A DNA stretch of 64,000 nt from an uncultured Gelidibacter sp. (GCF_947500795.1 NZ_CANMTE010000006.1:62001-126000), one strand, 5' to 3'; positions 43,741 through 54,058 are shown, numbered from the stretch's first letter. Notes: generated from the letters alone by a model not told the origin. Translations and numbers: made by a program.

Positions 43741-44532
43741 TTAGTCAATCGCTTCTTTGTGCGTGTTTCTACTTATTACAGGTGCCACATATTTTTTATA
43801 TAAATCTTTATACAGGATTTTTAATCGTTTGAAAACCTGATATTTTTTTCTTTGATATAATTGTTTGTGAGCAAATGAGAAAACATCGAACTCAGCCATC
43901 TCTGCATATTTTGAGATAAGGATTGAATATTGTTCAAAGGGCAGAAAGAGTCGATTCAAATTCTTGACCCTTCTCTGTTGAGTCGGCTTTTTGAACTTTA
44001 ATCGATTAATGTCAACCAAGGAGAAATCAAAATTCCCTTTATGATCCTTTGTCGTTAATATATTAGATGTGTGTAAATCAAAATGAAATACTTCTTTTTT
44101 ATGAAGATTATATAAAAACGCTCCCATAGCTTCTAAAAAAGGTGCATCAGGACGCTCCGTTAGATATCTATCGGCTGTTTCATGTTCCATAAAACAACTT
44201 ATAAAATAAGAGTTCTTTAAGAATAATCCAGAGCTCTCTTCCACATAAGCAACGGGAAAAGGTGTACCTATTTTGAGATCCAATAATCTAAGGGCATTTT
44301 CATACGAGCGTCTGGCTTTAGATTTTCTAAGAAATTTGTAAATAATCCTATTGGCTATGGTAATCTTTTTAAAAGATTTTACAACAAACTTATTCGTTTG
44401 GTATTCAAAAATCTTAATTTCATTTCTATGGTTTTGAATAATATGTCCTTGTGTAGCAAAATTGTCAATAGTGTCTGCTATAAATCCATTTAGATGTAAG
44501 TAATCTAAATGGATTTTCATCTTTCTCTTCAT
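43741..44532 (-). CDS. Lipopolysaccharide (Kdo/InaA-type) kinase-like protein
   Basis: A 263-residue protein with the protein-kinase-like fold of the LPS kinase family. The catalytic loop is HFDLHTSN (150-157; Asp152, Asn157) and the metal-binding Asp is in LVDINR (about 174). It is expected to phosphorylate a core sugar of lipopolysaccharide or lipo-oligosaccharide on the cytoplasmic face. It sits between the efflux genes and the patatin gene. The alternative start MKIHLDYL at 44520 is possible. Confidence 0.75.
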   Translation of the reverse strand: MKRKMKIHLDYLHLNGFIADTIDNFATQGHIIQNHRNEIKIFEYQTNKFVVKSFKKITIANRIIYKFLRKSKARRSYENALRLLDLKIGTPFPVAYVEESSGLFLKNSYFISCFMEHETADRYLTERPDAPFLEAMGAFLYNLHKKEVFHFDLHTSNILTTKDHKGNFDFSLVDINRLKFKKPTQQRRVKNLNRLFLPFEQYSILISKYAEMAEFDVFSFAHKQLYQRKKYQVFKRLKILYKDLYKKYVAPVISRNTHKEAID

Positions 44533-44566
44533 TTCTCATCAATTTTTCCATTATTAAATTTCGTAA

Positions 44567-44818
44567 CTAATCAGTTCTAACAAGAAATTCTATCCCTTTA
44601 GGGTTAAGGTTAAAACAAGTGCATTTCGAAATAGATTGATTAAATTTCTTTTTTCTGCTAACATCTGACCGTGTTTCGCTAGTCAGTTCCAGGGTTATTA
44701 GAGCTTGCTCTATTTTTCTATTTTCCAAGAACTCATAATATTCTTCACGTAGATCTTCGATTTTTTCCTTTAGTTCTTTAGTGATTTTAAAAAAGGTAGC
44801 CATAGTCTTAGATTTCAT
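44567..44818 (-). CDS. Small helical protein coupled to the MFS gene
   Basis: An 83-residue charged, mostly helical protein (KELKEKIEDLREEYYEFLENRK) with a CTC motif near the C-terminus. I recognise no family. Its start overlaps the stop of the MFS transporter gene by four bases (ATGA on the minus strand), so it is part of the same transcript. A start at MATFFKI (44803) is also possible. Confidence 0.5.
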   Translation of the reverse strand: MKSKTMATFFKITKELKEKIEDLREEYYEFLENRKIEQALITLELTSETRSDVSRKKKFNQSISKCTCFNLNPKGIEFLVRTD

Positions 44819-46374
44819 GTTAATTGATTACTGAATTTATAACCCTTAATGCTATTGCCTCTGATTACTTTTCTGAATAAAATCAGTCTTCTGTAATTGA
44901 ACTGTCCGTAATGGTGGGTTAGTACGAAAACAAGTATGGGTATAATAAACCAGCACAAAGCGCCTAAGACTATTTTTAAAGAAGCCAGCATCGCATTGAT
45001 CTGCGTTGTTCCATAGATGCTCATACCGTTGGCAAAATATCCCGCATCCAGATGCATAGAAATATTGTTCAGGCTCTGCCATTGACCTTGATAAGTCGCC
45101 CAACCGATGATAACTCCGCCAAAAGCGGTTGCAAGAAAGGTCCGTACCATCAGCAGAATACCGATAATACCGAGCATATCGTTCATTTCTAAATCCAGCG
45201 AGGCGTAAAACCAAATGCCTATAAAGAGAATACCCATTCCCGCACCTTTGAAGATCATGGGAATGTAGAAATATTCGATATTCATCTGTGGTTGTATAAG
45301 CAGGTAGAGCATCAGGGTATGCAGAAAGAATGCTATAAAGCCCGAAGCTATATAGTATTTCAGGTTCCACTTGTTTTTAAAGCTATAAAAAGCAAAAACT
45401 CCTCCGATAACGATACCCGGGATCATCCATAAATTCAGTTTAGCGTTAATCAGGTTATTGTAACCTAAAACACCTACGGTATATTGAACAAAAATGCTTG
45501 TACTTGCAAGATAAACACCCAAATACATCAGTAAGATAAGGCTATGCGAAATGTTTACTTTTTTGAGTATAAAATCAAACTTTATCAGTTTCCGCTTACG
45601 TGTTTTTTGTATTAATATAGTCGCCAATAACAATACTATACCTAATAACAGCGTCCATATAATTAAAGGCGAACTGAACCAACCCTGCTGGCGCATAAAG
45701 GTAAGGCCTACGTTAAAGCACATGGCAGAAACAGCCAACAATCCCAAGGATAACCAGTCAATCTGGTACAGGGGCATTTTGAAAGAGAATCGTTGGTTGT
45801 GCTGAAATATTAAAGATAAAGCAGCAATAACAAGCATCAATGCAGACATAATGAAATAAGGAGCTTGCCAGCTGCTGGTAAAGACCAGATTCGACATTAG
45901 ATAAGCAGATAATTGCCCGATGCCTATTGTCAAAGGATAGAATATTGCGTAGAATTTTCCTCTGTCTCCCGAAGGAGATAAAATAAACATAACGGGCAAT
46001 ATCATCTCAATCATTGGAAACATTTTAAAGAAGCCAATAAAAAAACTTGCTGTAACTACCACCAACGGATTGTCTGTTGTTCCGATCACAAAAGAAAGTA
46101 TGGCCAATATAATAGCACTGCCGGTAATTATTTCTTTTGAACGGAAACGCATTTTTACACGTAAGACGATCATAACAGCGATAGCCATACCGATTGTGGT
46201 GGCGTTGTTTGCCAGCGAAATATATTCCGAATAGGTTGCCAGTGCTCCCGCAATATCTGTCGTATTGCTGGTATAAACCCCCATCACCGCTAACATCGGA
46301 AACAGGAATATAATAATTAGCAGCAACATGAGCGGTTTAGGAACCCAATCGGCAAACGGACCTTTATTGTACAT
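44815..46374 (-). CDS. MFS efflux transporter, DHA2/EmrB-like
   Basis: A 519-residue inner-membrane protein with about 14 hydrophobic helices, the number typical of the DHA2 drug:proton antiporters. It is followed upstream in the operon by an HlyD adaptor and a TolC channel, as in EmrAB-TolC systems. Sequence motifs of classical EmrB (motif C) are weak, which fits the divergent Bacteroidota branch. Substrate unknown. Confidence 0.85.
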   Translation of the reverse strand: MYNKGPFADWVPKPLMLLLIIIFLFPMLAVMGVYTSNTTDIAGALATYSEYISLANNATTIGMAIAVMIVLRVKMRFRSKEIITGSAIILAILSFVIGTTDNPLVVVTASFFIGFFKMFPMIEMILPVMFILSPSGDRGKFYAIFYPLTIGIGQLSAYLMSNLVFTSSWQAPYFIMSALMLVIAALSLIFQHNQRFSFKMPLYQIDWLSLGLLAVSAMCFNVGLTFMRQQGWFSSPLIIWTLLLGIVLLLATILIQKTRKRKLIKFDFILKKVNISHSLILLMYLGVYLASTSIFVQYTVGVLGYNNLINAKLNLWMIPGIVIGGVFAFYSFKNKWNLKYYIASGFIAFFLHTLMLYLLIQPQMNIEYFYIPMIFKGAGMGILFIGIWFYASLDLEMNDMLGIIGILLMVRTFLATAFGGVIIGWATYQGQWQSLNNISMHLDAGYFANGMSIYGTTQINAMLASLKIVLGALCWFIIPILVFVLTHHYGQFNYRRLILFRKVIRGNSIKGYKFSNQLT

Positions 46375-46381
46375 AATGTTG

Positions 46382-47530
46382 TTACTTTAGGGTTACTTCT
46401 ACATTCATTCCTGTTCGTAGCAATTTCACTTCCTCTGGCTTATTGTTTACTGTAAATTCAATCCGAACCGGGATACGCTGTTGTACTTTTACAAAATTTC
46501 CCGTCGAATTGTCCACAGGCACAGCCGCATATCTAGCTCCTGTAGCTCCTGAAATAGCCGTTACCTTTCCTTCAAATTCTTTCCCGCCCAAAGCATCTAC
46601 TTTTATTTTTGCCAATCCATCGATAGTTACTTTTTCCATCTGTTTTTCACGGTAATTAGCTGTAATCCAAACATTGTTATCATCTACAATCGTAGCCACC
46701 TGTTGGCCTGGACTTAACAACTGCCCGATATTTATGGTTCTTCTTCCCATAATTCCATCATGCGGGGCAGTAATTACCGTGTAGGAAAGATTGAGCTTTG
46801 CCATTTCAAGTGCATTTTCGGCACGTTTTATTTCGGCATCGTTCATTCCCAATCTGGATTGTACCTCGTTTACAGACAATTCACTGGTTGTTTTGGAATT
46901 GATAACAGATTGATATTGCGAAACCTGAGCTTCCAACTGGGCCTTTTGAGCATCATAGTCCGTTTTTACCTGGTCGAATTGCTGGCGTGTTACCGCTTCA
47001 TCTTTTAGCAGGTTTTGATAACGGTTAAAATTTTGTTCCGCATTCCACAGCCGCGCTTTTGCCACTTCAATGTTTGCTTTCGCTGCGGCAACATTTGCGC
47101 CTACGGTATTCACATTATTGCTTGCTGTTATTACGGAGGTAGCTGTGGCATTTCTGGAAGCCAGTGCAGCCATATAAGCAGCTTCCGCCTGTCCCAGCTG
47201 AGTCTGTATTTCCCTGTCGTCCAAAATAACGAGCGTATCTCCTTTTTTGACATACTGATGGTCTACAAACCTTATTTCGTTTATATAAGCCGAAACACGC
47301 GTGTTGATAGGGTTGATGAACGATTCGACCTGAGCGGAATTGGTATAACGTTCATTTCCTACGTTAAAATAGGATTTTACGACCCAATACAGACCAATGA
47401 GGACAAATACCAGAATCACCATATTGATGACCTTTCCCTTAACATTATTATGGTTTGATTTTCTTGGATTTTCGGCATCTTTCTGTGCAGGTTGCTGCGC
47501 TGTACTTTCTTGTGTTTTATCTTGTGACAT
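46382..47530 (-). CDS. HlyD-family membrane fusion protein (EmrA-like)
   Basis: A 382-residue periplasmic adaptor. It has a cytoplasmic charged N-terminus, one membrane helix (34-51), a barrel-sandwich hybrid domain whose first half is near 70-105 (VSAYINEIRFVDHQYVKKGD), a long coiled-coil hairpin (about 110-235) and the second half YTVITAPHDGIMGRRTINIGQ. It links the MFS pump to the outer-membrane channel. The MFS gene follows seven bases later. Confidence 0.92.
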   Translation of the reverse strand: MSQDKTQESTAQQPAQKDAENPRKSNHNNVKGKVINMVILVFVLIGLYWVVKSYFNVGNERYTNSAQVESFINPINTRVSAYINEIRFVDHQYVKKGDTLVILDDREIQTQLGQAEAAYMAALASRNATATSVITASNNVNTVGANVAAAKANIEVAKARLWNAEQNFNRYQNLLKDEAVTRQQFDQVKTDYDAQKAQLEAQVSQYQSVINSKTTSELSVNEVQSRLGMNDAEIKRAENALEMAKLNLSYTVITAPHDGIMGRRTINIGQLLSPGQQVATIVDDNNVWITANYREKQMEKVTIDGLAKIKVDALGGKEFEGKVTAISGATGARYAAVPVDNSTGNFVKVQQRIPVRIEFTVNNKPEEVKLLRTGMNVEVTLK

Positions 47531-47573
47531 TACTTTATTTATTTGAATTTGAAAAAATGGATAAGGGAGGTAA

Positions 47574-48893
47574 TTATAGCTTTCCGCTTTCTTTTAAAAG
47601 TTTGTAATAAGCGAAAATGATGTTTATATCAGAGTTTGTGTATTGTAATTCCGCATCTAATTTTGCATTACTTGCATCTATCATATCAAGCAAAATTGCC
47701 AACTGATTATTGTATTTACTTTCCATGATCCGGTAATTTTCATCCGCTAATTCTTGGTTTTTCTCTAGGGTTTTATTTTGGGTGATGGTCTCTTTGTATT
47801 TAATATAAGCGGCATTTACGGCAACGCCGATCATTTGTTCGGTTTCATAAGCTTGGGCTTCGGCTCTTTCCACTTCATATTTATTTAGCCGGATTTCTTT
47901 TGAAGTTTTATAGAGAGAACCGATATCATAACTAAGTGATAATCCCACATTCCAGCCGTTGGAATACATATCCAGAACCGGAGATGAAGTCGTGATCGGA
48001 CGTTGAAGACTGTTTCCTGCAAAAGCGACCAAAGCGGGCATACGCGCTGATTTGGTTATTTTTTCAGAAGTTTCATAGATTTCTACTGATTTTCGAGCCA
48101 TTAATAGAGAAGGATGACTTTGTATATCGTTCTGGTTTATCTCTAAAAGGGACATTTCCCGATGCTCTCTTAAAGCCGAATCATCGGCTACAATCTGGGT
48201 TTCTGGGGGCAAGCCCATCGCTACCGTAAGCTGTTTATTTAAGATCTGTATGTTGTTCTCAATAACCTGTAAAGTGAGATTTAGATTGGAAATCTGTAGC
48301 TCACCCCGAATAACATCATTCCGAGTCACCATTCCTTGCTCATAGAAACGGTTGATATTCTCTATACGTTGCTGAGCAAGTGCTATATTCTGGCGGTAAA
48401 CATCGGCCTGATTTTGCAGTTTATATAAGTCCAAATAGTATCCTAAAGCAAGTAGTTTGATATTTTGCTCATTAGAGAGATGACTAAGAGATGCTAAATC
48501 TTCCTGAAGCGATTTTACCTGAATCGTATTTCGCACGATATTTCCCTTCCAAATCAATTGTGTTGCTTCTAAGGATAGGGTGTTTCCGAAGTGTGGCATA
48601 TCGATTTTTGTTGCGTTGGAAAAGTCTTTGTCTAAAATAGTTGCATCTCCAATATATAAGGCGTTAGCACTAATATTAAGATCAGGAAGCTGCATATTCC
48701 TAGCGACTTTGACATCTTGTTCGGCGATTTTGAAATTTGCTTTAGAGACGGATAAAGACGGATTGTTTTCTAAAGTCAGCGAGAAAAGCTCCGCAATAGT
48801 AATCTTTTTCTCCAAGTTTTTTTGGGCAAATAAAGAACCCGAAAAAGACACACAGATTATCAAAAACAGATAACTGATTGGTTTTGTTTTCAT
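47574..48893 (-). CDS. TolC-family outer membrane efflux channel
   Basis: A 439-residue protein with a signal peptide (1-23, ending SLFAQ) and two long helical repeats of the outer membrane efflux protein type (residues about 35-230 and 240-435). It completes the tripartite pump with the HlyD and MFS proteins directly downstream, 43 bases away. Confidence 0.92.
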   Translation of the reverse strand: MKTKPISYLFLIICVSFSGSLFAQKNLEKKITIAELFSLTLENNPSLSVSKANFKIAEQDVKVARNMQLPDLNISANALYIGDATILDKDFSNATKIDMPHFGNTLSLEATQLIWKGNIVRNTIQVKSLQEDLASLSHLSNEQNIKLLALGYYLDLYKLQNQADVYRQNIALAQQRIENINRFYEQGMVTRNDVIRGELQISNLNLTLQVIENNIQILNKQLTVAMGLPPETQIVADDSALREHREMSLLEINQNDIQSHPSLLMARKSVEIYETSEKITKSARMPALVAFAGNSLQRPITTSSPVLDMYSNGWNVGLSLSYDIGSLYKTSKEIRLNKYEVERAEAQAYETEQMIGVAVNAAYIKYKETITQNKTLEKNQELADENYRIMESKYNNQLAILLDMIDASNAKLDAELQYTNSDINIIFAYYKLLKESGKL

Positions 48894-48977
48894 TGTATTC
48901 TACGTTTATAAATTCTACGGTGCAAAATTCGAAATAATCGTAGTTTTTAAAAAGGTTGAGAAAACAGGGAAAGAGGT

Positions 48978-49820
48978 TCAAATGGTATTTGCTGAAGCGA
49001 TATTTTTTCTATAGTTGCGAGGACTTAATCCAGTATGTTTCTTAAAAAATTTTCCAAAGGCATATTGATCCGAAAAATTAAGCTGGTCTGCTATAATGGA
49101 AATATTCAGCTCGGTATTGATCAGCTTCAGTTTTGCCTCATCCAAAAGTGTGTTTGCAATTAAGACTCGAGGTGCAATTCCAGTGACCTCTTTAACACAA
49201 ACCGACAGGTATTTAATGGATATAAAAAGCTTGTCTGCATAAAACTTCAATTCTCTTTCTCTAGTGAAATGACTGGAGAGCAGATCTAAAAAATTTATTA
49301 CAATAGCTTCTTTTCTAGTGTTCTGAGCTACATTCAGAGGAGTAGTTTTCATTATGGCATCCACAACCATATAAACAATAACAGTAAAATTATGAATAAC
49401 AACTTGCTCGTTAAACTTTGAATATTCAGGATTTTTCAAGTAAAAATCCAACTGCTTAGCGATATTCCAAAAATGGTTAAATGCCTCTTTAGATAGTGAA
49501 TATGAAACCTTACTTTGCTCCATATTCATAAGTTGAATCACGGAAAATTTATTGAAGCTTACATTGATTCGCTCTTTTAAAGCTTCCTTCTTATATAAAA
49601 TAAAATATGCTTTGAGGTGTTCTGAACAATGAATGAGTTTATACATTTTCATCGGGGAGAACAAGATCAATTCTGATCTTTGATAAGTCGTTTGCACACT
49701 ATTCACTTCAAGCTCAATAGTGCCTTTTTGAATTAAAAGAAAACAAGACTGTGAAGGCCGAACGAGTTCTCCTTCAACTACTTTATCATTTATGATTCTT
49801 TCATCAAATATTTTAAGCAT
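48978..49820 (-). CDS. AraC-family transcriptional regulator
   Basis: A 280-residue regulator. The N-terminal part is a cupin-like sensing domain. The C-terminal part is a double helix-turn-helix, with NISIIADQLNFSDQYAFGKF and the family signature GLSPRNYRK at the end. It is 84 bases upstream of the tolC-like gene in the same direction and is probably the regulator of the efflux block. Confidence 0.9.
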   Translation of the reverse strand: MLKIFDERIINDKVVEGELVRPSQSCFLLIQKGTIELEVNSVQTTYQRSELILFSPMKMYKLIHCSEHLKAYFILYKKEALKERINVSFNKFSVIQLMNMEQSKVSYSLSKEAFNHFWNIAKQLDFYLKNPEYSKFNEQVVIHNFTVIVYMVVDAIMKTTPLNVAQNTRKEAIVINFLDLLSSHFTRERELKFYADKLFISIKYLSVCVKEVTGIAPRVLIANTLLDEAKLKLINTELNISIIADQLNFSDQYAFGKFFKKHTGLSPRNYRKNIASANTI

Positions 49821-50529
49821 TTATTATATTGAAGTGTTTACAGTTTTTTTCAAATATAAAGATTTATAAGCGACCTTAAGAACACCATAGACAATCTTAC
49901 AAATCGACATTTCTGTCAAAATAAATAAAGGTACTTTATAGCGCAATTGTAGCGTATTATACAGCGGATTATCCAGAATTGCTATTTCAATAAAAATTCC
50001 TATGGTTAGATTCAGCACATAAGCAAATTTGGTTGGGTTTGATCAGTTGGCAGTATGACTTCACGGTAAACGGGAAGATTTCCTTTTCACAAAATAACTA
50101 AAAACACAAGTTGGCTTGGGAAAATAAAGAGTGTAAACTGACTCTGTCTGATTAGAAATTTTATTTACTTTTAATCAGGGCATCAATGCCATTTCTTGAA
50201 TAATTGGCTTTATTGTGATTGCCATTGGCATTGAGCTTATTATTTCTTCGGTAGTAAATGTTTTTTTACGGTGTAAAGGAAAGAGACCACAAAGGTTTAT
50301 ATTAAACGATTTTTCAAGTTAATTTCCAGACCGAGCGAGCCAAACTCTGTCGAGGGTCTTCGTTAAACGCATTATCAAATTAACCCTCTCCAACCATTTC
50401 CGATCTTCTATCAGTAACCGATCGATCTTCGGCCACACCGGATTTCCAATAGGAATAGGCATAAAGTTCCTCCCGCTCCCAATTCTGCTCTTTGCGTAAA
50501 TAGTTCCGGATTTCCTTTACGGTCGAAAA
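49821..50529. other. Gene-free, probably decayed stretch
   Basis: No intact gene. Minus-strand frames hold scattered protein-like pieces broken by stops, for example a stretch at 50360-50550 reading KEIRNYLRKEQNWEREELY and one near 50160-50260 with NHNKANYSRNGIDAL. I cannot name the parent genes. Confidence 0.4.
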
Positions 50530-51762
50530 TTCGGCCTGCCGTCAGAATTTGTAAGCACTGATGGCACCGAAAAGGAATATTTGGCCCAGATAGATTATGT
50601 GCTGCCTATTGGAGAAAATGCCCAATTTGAGGCTGGGTATCGCGGCAATTTTGAGGAAACAGTGACCGATTATGAGCTTACCGAACAAATGACACCCAAT
50701 GGAAATTTTGTGCGAAATGACAGCCTTTCCAATAGTTTTACCTACAATGAAAATGTCAATGCCGTATATACGCAATACGGAAACAAGATTGGTAAATTCT
50801 CTTTCCTGGTGGGATTACGATTTGAAAACACCCAGTTAAAAGGACAGGTAGATGCAAAAGAAGTTGAAAATACCGGAAACGGACAGCTGAACATCAATTT
50901 TGACAAATCGTATGCAGGTCTATTTCCAACGCTCAATTTGACCTATCAATTAAATGACCGGGAAGATGTTACATTGGGCTATAACAGACGTATCAACAGA
51001 CCTCGTGGCTATTACATCAATCCATTCCCGTCGCGTTCAAGTGAAGCCAATATATTTCAAGGTAACCCTAATTTAAATCCGGCGTACGCCAGTGCATTTG
51101 ATCTTGGCTATTTAAAACGATGGGAAAAAGTGACCCTATCTACTTCGGTTTATTACCAACATGAAACGGATGCCTTTGAACGGGTACAGGAAGATACAGG
51201 CGAAGTGACACCCAATGACATTCCGATTATCCGGACCATTCCCATTAATCTAAGCACAAATGACCGTATTGGTTTTGAGGCCGGATTGCTCTATAATCCT
51301 CAAAAATGGTTACGTCTTAATGGAAGTTTCAACCTGTTCAGATTTCAAACCGAAGGTGTATTTAACGGTGTGGACTATGGCGCAAAAAACCTTAGTTATT
51401 TTGCCCGTGGCAGTGCAAAGGTTACCCTTCCTTCCAATATTGACTGGCAGACAAATATGTTTTATCAGGGGCCGTCCAATAATTCCCAAACAGAAACAGA
51501 AGGGATGTTGTCGGTAGATTTAGCTTTGAGCAAAGATGTTTTTAACACGAACGGAACGATAGGACTTAGAATAAGTGATCTGTTCAATTCCCGCAAAAGA
51601 GCGTCCTTAACTTCAACGGATACCTTTGTTAGCGAAAATGAATTTCAGTGGCGCAAACGTTCCATAAATGTCTCGTTTACCTACCGTTTTAACCAGAAAA
51701 AACCAGAACGTGAACAAAGAAACCGAAATACTAATGAAGAAGATGAGAATGGGGGATTTTAA
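50530..51762 (+). pseudogene. 5'-truncated TonB-dependent receptor (outer membrane beta-barrel family)
   Basis: The frame is open from 50500 but begins in mid-protein. The remaining 400 or so residues form a beta-barrel of the Bacteroidota outer-membrane-barrel type (YVLPIGENAQFEAGYRGNF, NRRINRPRGYYINPFPS, NPNLNPAYASAFDLGY) and end in a normal barrel end plus a charged tail (EEDENGGF). The signal peptide, carboxypeptidase-like domain and plug are absent, and no start codon with a signal peptide is in reach, so it cannot make a working receptor. Confidence 0.75.
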
Positions 51763-52089
51763 TGGACATTGTACCAAATCCATGTGGTAGTTGAAAATGA
51801 GTGGGTAGGATTCACTCAAGTTTTTTTTTAATGCGTGGTATTGAAAAGTTGCTCAAAGGAGAACTTGCTTATTTAGACTACAACGAACTATAACAGATGC
51901 AGTGAAGGGCTCGATCGCAATGGCTACTTAGCAAAAAATCAAAATAAGTTACGGTATAAAATTGTAATAATAATGGCGAAGGATGGTGAGATCTGATATA
52001 TTACATTGATCATCCTAAAGGAAAGAGTAATTACGGAAGAACTCCCTAAACAGACTTTCCGCAACAAGACTCAACGTGATATACAGGAT

Positions 52090-52300
52090 TAGCAAATTTG
52101 CTGAACCCATTAATTCGTGGTTGGAATTAATTTTACAGATAAGTCGCAGGAGTTTAAAACCAATCTTGTATTATCTGCACAATCGTGTATAATCCGATGG
52201 ATATTGAATAAGTACAAAAGCTTCAAGGAAAGCAAGATCAAAGCTAAAATAGCATCCATTCGTCACAAAGTTATATCTAAATCTGTTCTGTCATTGTAAA
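52090..52300 (+). pseudogene. Remnant of a group II intron maturase C-terminus
   Basis: Pieces of the maturase domain can be read with frame changes and stops: LLNPLIRGW at about 52099-52122, then IIRWILNKYKSFKESKIKAK in another frame up to about 52248, and finally an FCH-like end. These resemble the FNPxIRGWINYF...W...KYKR...LFAHW tail of group II intron reverse transcriptases. Confidence 0.5.
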
Positions 52301-52445
52301 TTGAGATAGAGACTAGTTTAATTACTATTTAAATCTTTACCGATTGTATAACAAGATCACTATAAGTCGGATGGTTCACGTAAGTTTCTGTGAGAGCTTT
52401 AGAGGTGAAATTCTTCTTTGCCTACTTGACTGGTTGTAGTTTTTG

Positions 52446-52976
52446 TTATTCAATGTCTTTAATTTTTTTCGCTGGGTTTCCTGCAAAAATGGAGTTTTTG
52501 GGAACGTCTTTTGTTACAACGGAACCCGAAGCTATAATAGAATTATCTCCAATCTTTATTCCGCCAATTATAACACAATGTCCGCCAATCCGAACATTAT
52601 TTCCAATTGATATCGGTTTGGCAAATCCCTTTTTGTGTCGGTCAATCGGGTTAATATCGTGCCCTGCTGTATAAATTCCAACATTTGGTGCGATTAGGCA
52701 ATTGTCACCAATCCTTATTTCCGCCATATCCAGAATAGTGCAATTATATCCTGCGTAAAAATTCACGCCAACATGTATGTTGTATCCTAAATCGCAATGG
52801 AAATTATGCTCTACCAAAATTCCGTTTCCTACTGTTCCAAAAAGTTCCGTCAGTATTTCAGTTTTCAATTGTTCATTTTCGTAGTTAGCCAAATTGAATA
52901 TTTGTAGAAGTTTTCCCGCTCGAACAAAGTCCTTTTTTAGGTTTTCGTCATTTCTTTTGTATTTGATTCTATTCAA
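52446..52976 (-). CDS. Maltose/galactoside O-acetyltransferase-like protein
   Basis: A 176-residue left-handed beta-helix acetyltransferase. Hexapeptide repeats run through residues about 55-160 (IHVGVNFYAGYNCTILDMAEIRIG, ISIGNNVRIGGHCVIIGG, KIGDNSIIASGSVV), with the active-site His in YTAGHDI and the end motif FAGNPAKKIK. It transfers acetyl from acetyl-CoA to a sugar or similar acceptor. The usual N-terminal MAT start (MLxGExY) is replaced by a shorter one. It seems intact although it lies among remnants. Confidence 0.85.
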   Translation of the reverse strand: MNRIKYKRNDENLKKDFVRAGKLLQIFNLANYENEQLKTEILTELFGTVGNGILVEHNFHCDLGYNIHVGVNFYAGYNCTILDMAEIRIGDNCLIAPNVGIYTAGHDINPIDRHKKGFAKPISIGNNVRIGGHCVIIGGIKIGDNSIIASGSVVTKDVPKNSIFAGNPAKKIKDIE

Positions 52977-53260
52977 ATTCTATTAATTTATGGGTTATTT
53001 TTTAAAATACAATCCACGGTCGTGGCTATGCGCAGTTGCATGCTCTAAGTTTGTTTCTTCCAAATATACACAAACCGCAGAAAATCCCGAGAGGAATCTA
53101 CGGATGAGCGATGACCTAGCAATCGCATATTGCTCCTGTGTGTGCCTTGAATGGAAAATACATTACAAAAAGGTATAGTGCAAGTCTACGATGAAGCCAT
53201 TGCAATCATTCCTTAGGACACCAGTACTAATAAAATAATAAGCTGCACAAACAAAAAATT

Positions 53261-53581
53261 GACGTTCCGCAAGGCTCTCCCTTAAGTCCGCTACTTTCAA
53301 CTATCCTTCTCAATGAGCTGGATAAAGAACACGAAGAAATTGGACATCGTTACGTGAGATATGCCGATAATTTTACCGTCTACGTCAAAAGCAAAAAAGC
53401 TGCAAAAGGAGTAGGTAATAGTATTTACAAGTTTCTGAGGGATAAACTCCAGCTTCCCATACACAGGGAGAAAAGCGGCATACGCAGATCTATGGATCTT
53501 CAAGTATTTGGGTTAGGTTTTGTTTTTCTCTACAGGAACGTGAAAAGGGAAATACCAATTAGTGGCGGAGAGTCAAAGTAG
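53261..53581 (+). pseudogene. Fragment of a group II intron reverse transcriptase
   Basis: An in-frame stretch of 106 codons holds the core of a group II intron-type reverse transcriptase: DVPQGSPLSPLLS, then HRYVRYADNF (catalytic YADD changed to YADN), and LQLPIHREKSGIR. The N-terminal fingers and the maturase domain are missing in this frame, so it is a dead remnant. Confidence 0.65.
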
Positions 53582-53649
53582 AGAAGATCCGTTGGGGATA
53601 TAAGTTCTAAGGCCTTTTGATAAGAAAATTCTGGCAAAATATCTCCTCA

Positions 53650-53842
53650 AACTAAAGATGGTTCACATCGTACGCACGTGCAATATGATGGGGCTTAGCA
53701 GAACAATGTGATATTACCAGACCAAAAGGGATGACAGCGAGATTAAAAGCAAGCTGAGCGAGCTGACCGAATTCAATCCGTGGCTTCGATGAGTATTATC
53801 TCAAGATCCGTCGTGAGGACCTTAAATGGAACCGAGAAAGTA
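53650..53842 (+). pseudogene. Remnant of an IS3-family transposase (OrfB)
   Basis: With two or three frame changes the sequence reads TCNMMGLSRTM, YYQTKRDDSEIKSKLSEL, then DEYYLKIRREDLKWNRE. This resembles the N-terminal part of IS3 OrfB (MGLSRSxYYYKSKKDD...GF...LRREGxxWNxKRV). No terminal repeats or DDE part were seen. Confidence 0.45.
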
Positions 53843-54058
53843 TGATGAAATTCCTGATAGACCCGATTTTCAATATTTGGGCATCCGGTGATTTCCATGA
53901 AAGATTGTATAACTCAACCATGTTCCATAGCCAGTTTGTTAGGTGATTTATCTCCTGCGCGAATAGTAAATATTTATTTTAACCATAGCGTCTTAAAAAG
54001 TTAAATCAGTTTTAAATTTTCCCGACTAGCACATACAGCTTATAAGTTACGCTCAACA

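Noticed and set aside
49824-50018. A 64-codon hydrophobic minus-strand frame just upstream of the AraC gene
   Set aside because: No family, no clear start and located in a decayed stretch; probably a chance frame.
50325-50333. TCCAGACCG, a partial match to the tRNA-Asp attachment core
   Set aside because: Only nine bases agree, the flanks differ and no integrase or element end is near, so chance is the better explanation.
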